DNA of 64,000 nt, from the NCBI GenBank assembly GCA_947396885.1, contig OX377202.1, forward strand, positions 73,938,643 through 74,002,642. The letters are read 5' to 3'. Under the pieces are notes generated by a model. It was not told where the DNA came from. It did no database searches and saw only the letters and a list, made by a program, of their open reading frames with translations. Below, piece after piece: positions 62,191 through 64,000 of the stretch. A program made the position numbers and the translations under genes. Positions within the stretch are counted from its first letter, which is position 1, and each line of letters begins with the position of its first letter. Source of the DNA: Heligmosomoides polygyrus polygyrus. Its lineage: Eukaryota; Nematoda; Chromadorea; Rhabditida; Heligmosomidae.

Positions 62191-63458
62191 TTCAAGCACA
62201 ACTATAACAAGCAGTATCCCCATCTCTTTTCCAAAAAGCTGATAAAAAAAGAGGCAGCGAATACTCTAGCGCACTAAAAATTTTCGGTGTGTAAAGTCGA
62301 AAACAAGGTGAAGATGCACCCAAACTAAAGGGCAACAAATAGGTATGTGATATATAGTCTGGTTACCAAAGATCACGTTCACCAAAATTTGCGATTTACG
62401 AGTTAAAATGTCGTAAATCTTAAATTGTAAAGAAAATCCCAAAAATCGCTGCAAATCGTAAAATCGTAAATAGTGGTTACTTACACCACTGATCGGCATC
62501 ACTAGCATGGCTGAGGCGTTCAACCTGCCGGTTGCAAAGATAGGATTCCCAAAAAGATTTTAGGCCTCGAGGGCCAGGATGGTCGAATCGATAGCCCAGC
62601 AAACTGGTCCACACAGCGACTGGTGGCAAACCAGTATAACCAAGGTTATTAGCAGCAATGCTGGCTACAAAATGAAAGGACATTGAGGCAACGACTTGGC
62701 AGCTGTACTAGACAATCTGAGAAACCTAACCAAGAAATAGACGCCATCAATCCATACTACAAAAAACTCGGTCTGCAGAATGTTTACTGAGTGACTGAAA
62801 ACATGCAACAAATCTATGAAATCTATGAGAAAGGAATGCATCCTTGCGGACGACAGTCGAGCATCATCGGCAGTCAGACTTCGAGCGTCGCTCCGTCGGC
62901 TTTCTGAGTTTAACCAAGAATGTGACACTGCGTCTGCACACATGATGAGGTCAAATACCGGATCTATTCTAGACCTATCCTATAAAAAGTACTGCAACGA
63001 ACGGCATAACTTTCTCAACTGTTGACTGGCTCATCCCTAAACGTGGCGTGGGTTACTATTGGGATTTGCCTATCGTTACTCTATTGCTATTTTTGTTTAT
63101 TTGACTGAAACTATTGCTGCCTATGTGATGGCCCCGCTGATTAAGAAAGATCCGAAATATCTGGATGTCCACTCACCGCGAGTTTTATGGCGTTGTTAAG
63201 CTGCATCGCGAGGATCCTACCGTAAACCATGTGGTCGTGAGAGGCCATTTGCTAAACGACAGGTATTTGCCATAAAGAGATCAGGAGAGCGAAATTGAAC
63301 TAGATGAATTAAGAGATGCACTGTTCCTAGCATCCTGTCACTGCCTTTGTGCTCTGTAACTTTTCGTTAATTTTACTGACATTTTATCATCACAGTTTCA
63401 GGAGTAGGATAAAGCAACTACCCAGAACCGTCAACGAACTTTCTTTCGCTTGCTCATA

Positions 63459-63460
<2 letters not shown>

Positions 63461-63489
<29 letters not shown>

Positions 63490-63517
63490 CTTCTTCTTCT
63501 TCTTCTTCTTCTTCTTC
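63461..63517 (+). repeat. TTC microsatellite (GAA tail of the LINE)
   Basis: About 19 uninterrupted TTC units directly abut the 3' end of the minus-strand LINE at 63518. The other family-B copy also ends in GAAGAAGAAG. Confidence 0.9.
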
Positions 63518-64000
63518 AGCGTCCGTCCCGCTTCGTAGCGGGGTCCGCTATTCTGGTGTCATGACGCCACCTCTTCCGATCCAGCGCTAGATCAGGGTGG
63601 ACACCAGCTGCTTTCAAGTCCGTATGTAACGTATCAGCCCAGCGCTGCTTCGGGCGCCATCTAGGCCGCTTTCCTATTACCTCGAACATAAGGCCTATCT
63701 TGCGGACGCTATCTTTCTTTCCACGCAGAACGTGGCCGTACCATAGTAAGCAAGCTTCGGGCACCTTGTCAGCTGTTGGCGCGATGCTGAATTTCTGCTG
63801 AACGTCATCGCTTCGGGTGTGGTCCAGCTGCGTGACTGCAGACGTCAAGCGCAGCATCTTCGTTTCCATGACGCTGAGGCGCGTTTCAACCTCCTTGGTC
63901 GCAGGCCAACACTCAGCACCGTACATCGCTACCGGCCGGACGACGGTTCTATATATTTTTGACTTCAGGTGCTCTGGTATCTTCCTATCGCAGAGCACGC
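63516..64000 (-). mobile_element. RTE-type LINE, family B, 3' end (runs off the window)
   Basis: An open minus-strand frame from at least 63998 down to 63516 encodes the C-terminal domain: LCDRKIPEHLKSKIYRTVVR, PVAMYGAECWPATKEVETRL, SVMETKMLRLTSAVT, KRPRWRPKQRWADTLHTDLK and RKRWRHDTRIADPATKRDGR before the stop. The frame is uninterrupted within the window, unlike the copy at 38.0 kb. The catalytic part would lie beyond the right edge. Confidence 0.85.

Overview
The window looks like nuclear DNA of a nematode, most likely a clade V strongylid such as a hookworm. The genes have many small exons, several introns of about 50-60 bp with TTTCAG-like acceptors, and there are RTE-type LINEs, many mariner relatives, a tRNA-derived SINE family and Penelope-type fragments. 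Species assignment is inference. Host genes are sparse; most of the window is mobile DNA and AT-rich spacer.

Layout. 1-6.3 kb is a three-level nest: a mariner/maT-like transposon whose terminal repeat is split by a nearly full-length RTE LINE, itself split by a 1.44 kb hAT-like element; each insertion has a readable target duplication. 6.3-8.8 kb is spacer. 8.8-17 kb holds a repeat family that forms a giant inverted repeat (12345-16792, centre near 15163) inside another mariner copy. 17.3-20.2 kb is a second, 5'-truncated RTE copy with a 14-bp target duplication, inserted in a TTCGAA-rich array. 20.2-23.4 kb is repeats and transposon debris.

23.4-31.7 kb is the main host gene, a 14-exon HMG-CoA reductase whose splice phases and catalytic residues can be followed throughout. 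Its last exon appears to lie 2.75 kb beyond the penultimate one; the intervening intron holds a long perfect-type hairpin and a GC-rich repeat. 32-43 kb is spacer with SINEs, a palindromic TA-flanked element, an RTE-family-B LINE and an internally deleted mariner with intact ends.

43.15-43.80 kb (minus strand) is the most novel-looking gene: a three-exon gene for a secreted precursor with an acidic pro-segment, a furin-like site and a mature part of extreme arginine content, with a TATA box and poly(A) signal in place. 44-53 kb is spacer plus LINE and SINE pieces. 53.3-54.3 kb is a 468-bp tandem duplication. 55.2-56.3 kb carries a GC-rich block and possible exons of an unrecognised gene. 57-60 kb has RTE and Penelope-type fragments. 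The right edge is the 3' end of an RTE-family-B LINE with a GAA-type microsatellite tail.

The host genes do not form an operon or pathway. The repeats are what link the regions: the same families recur across the window, often nested, so that insertion order can be read.
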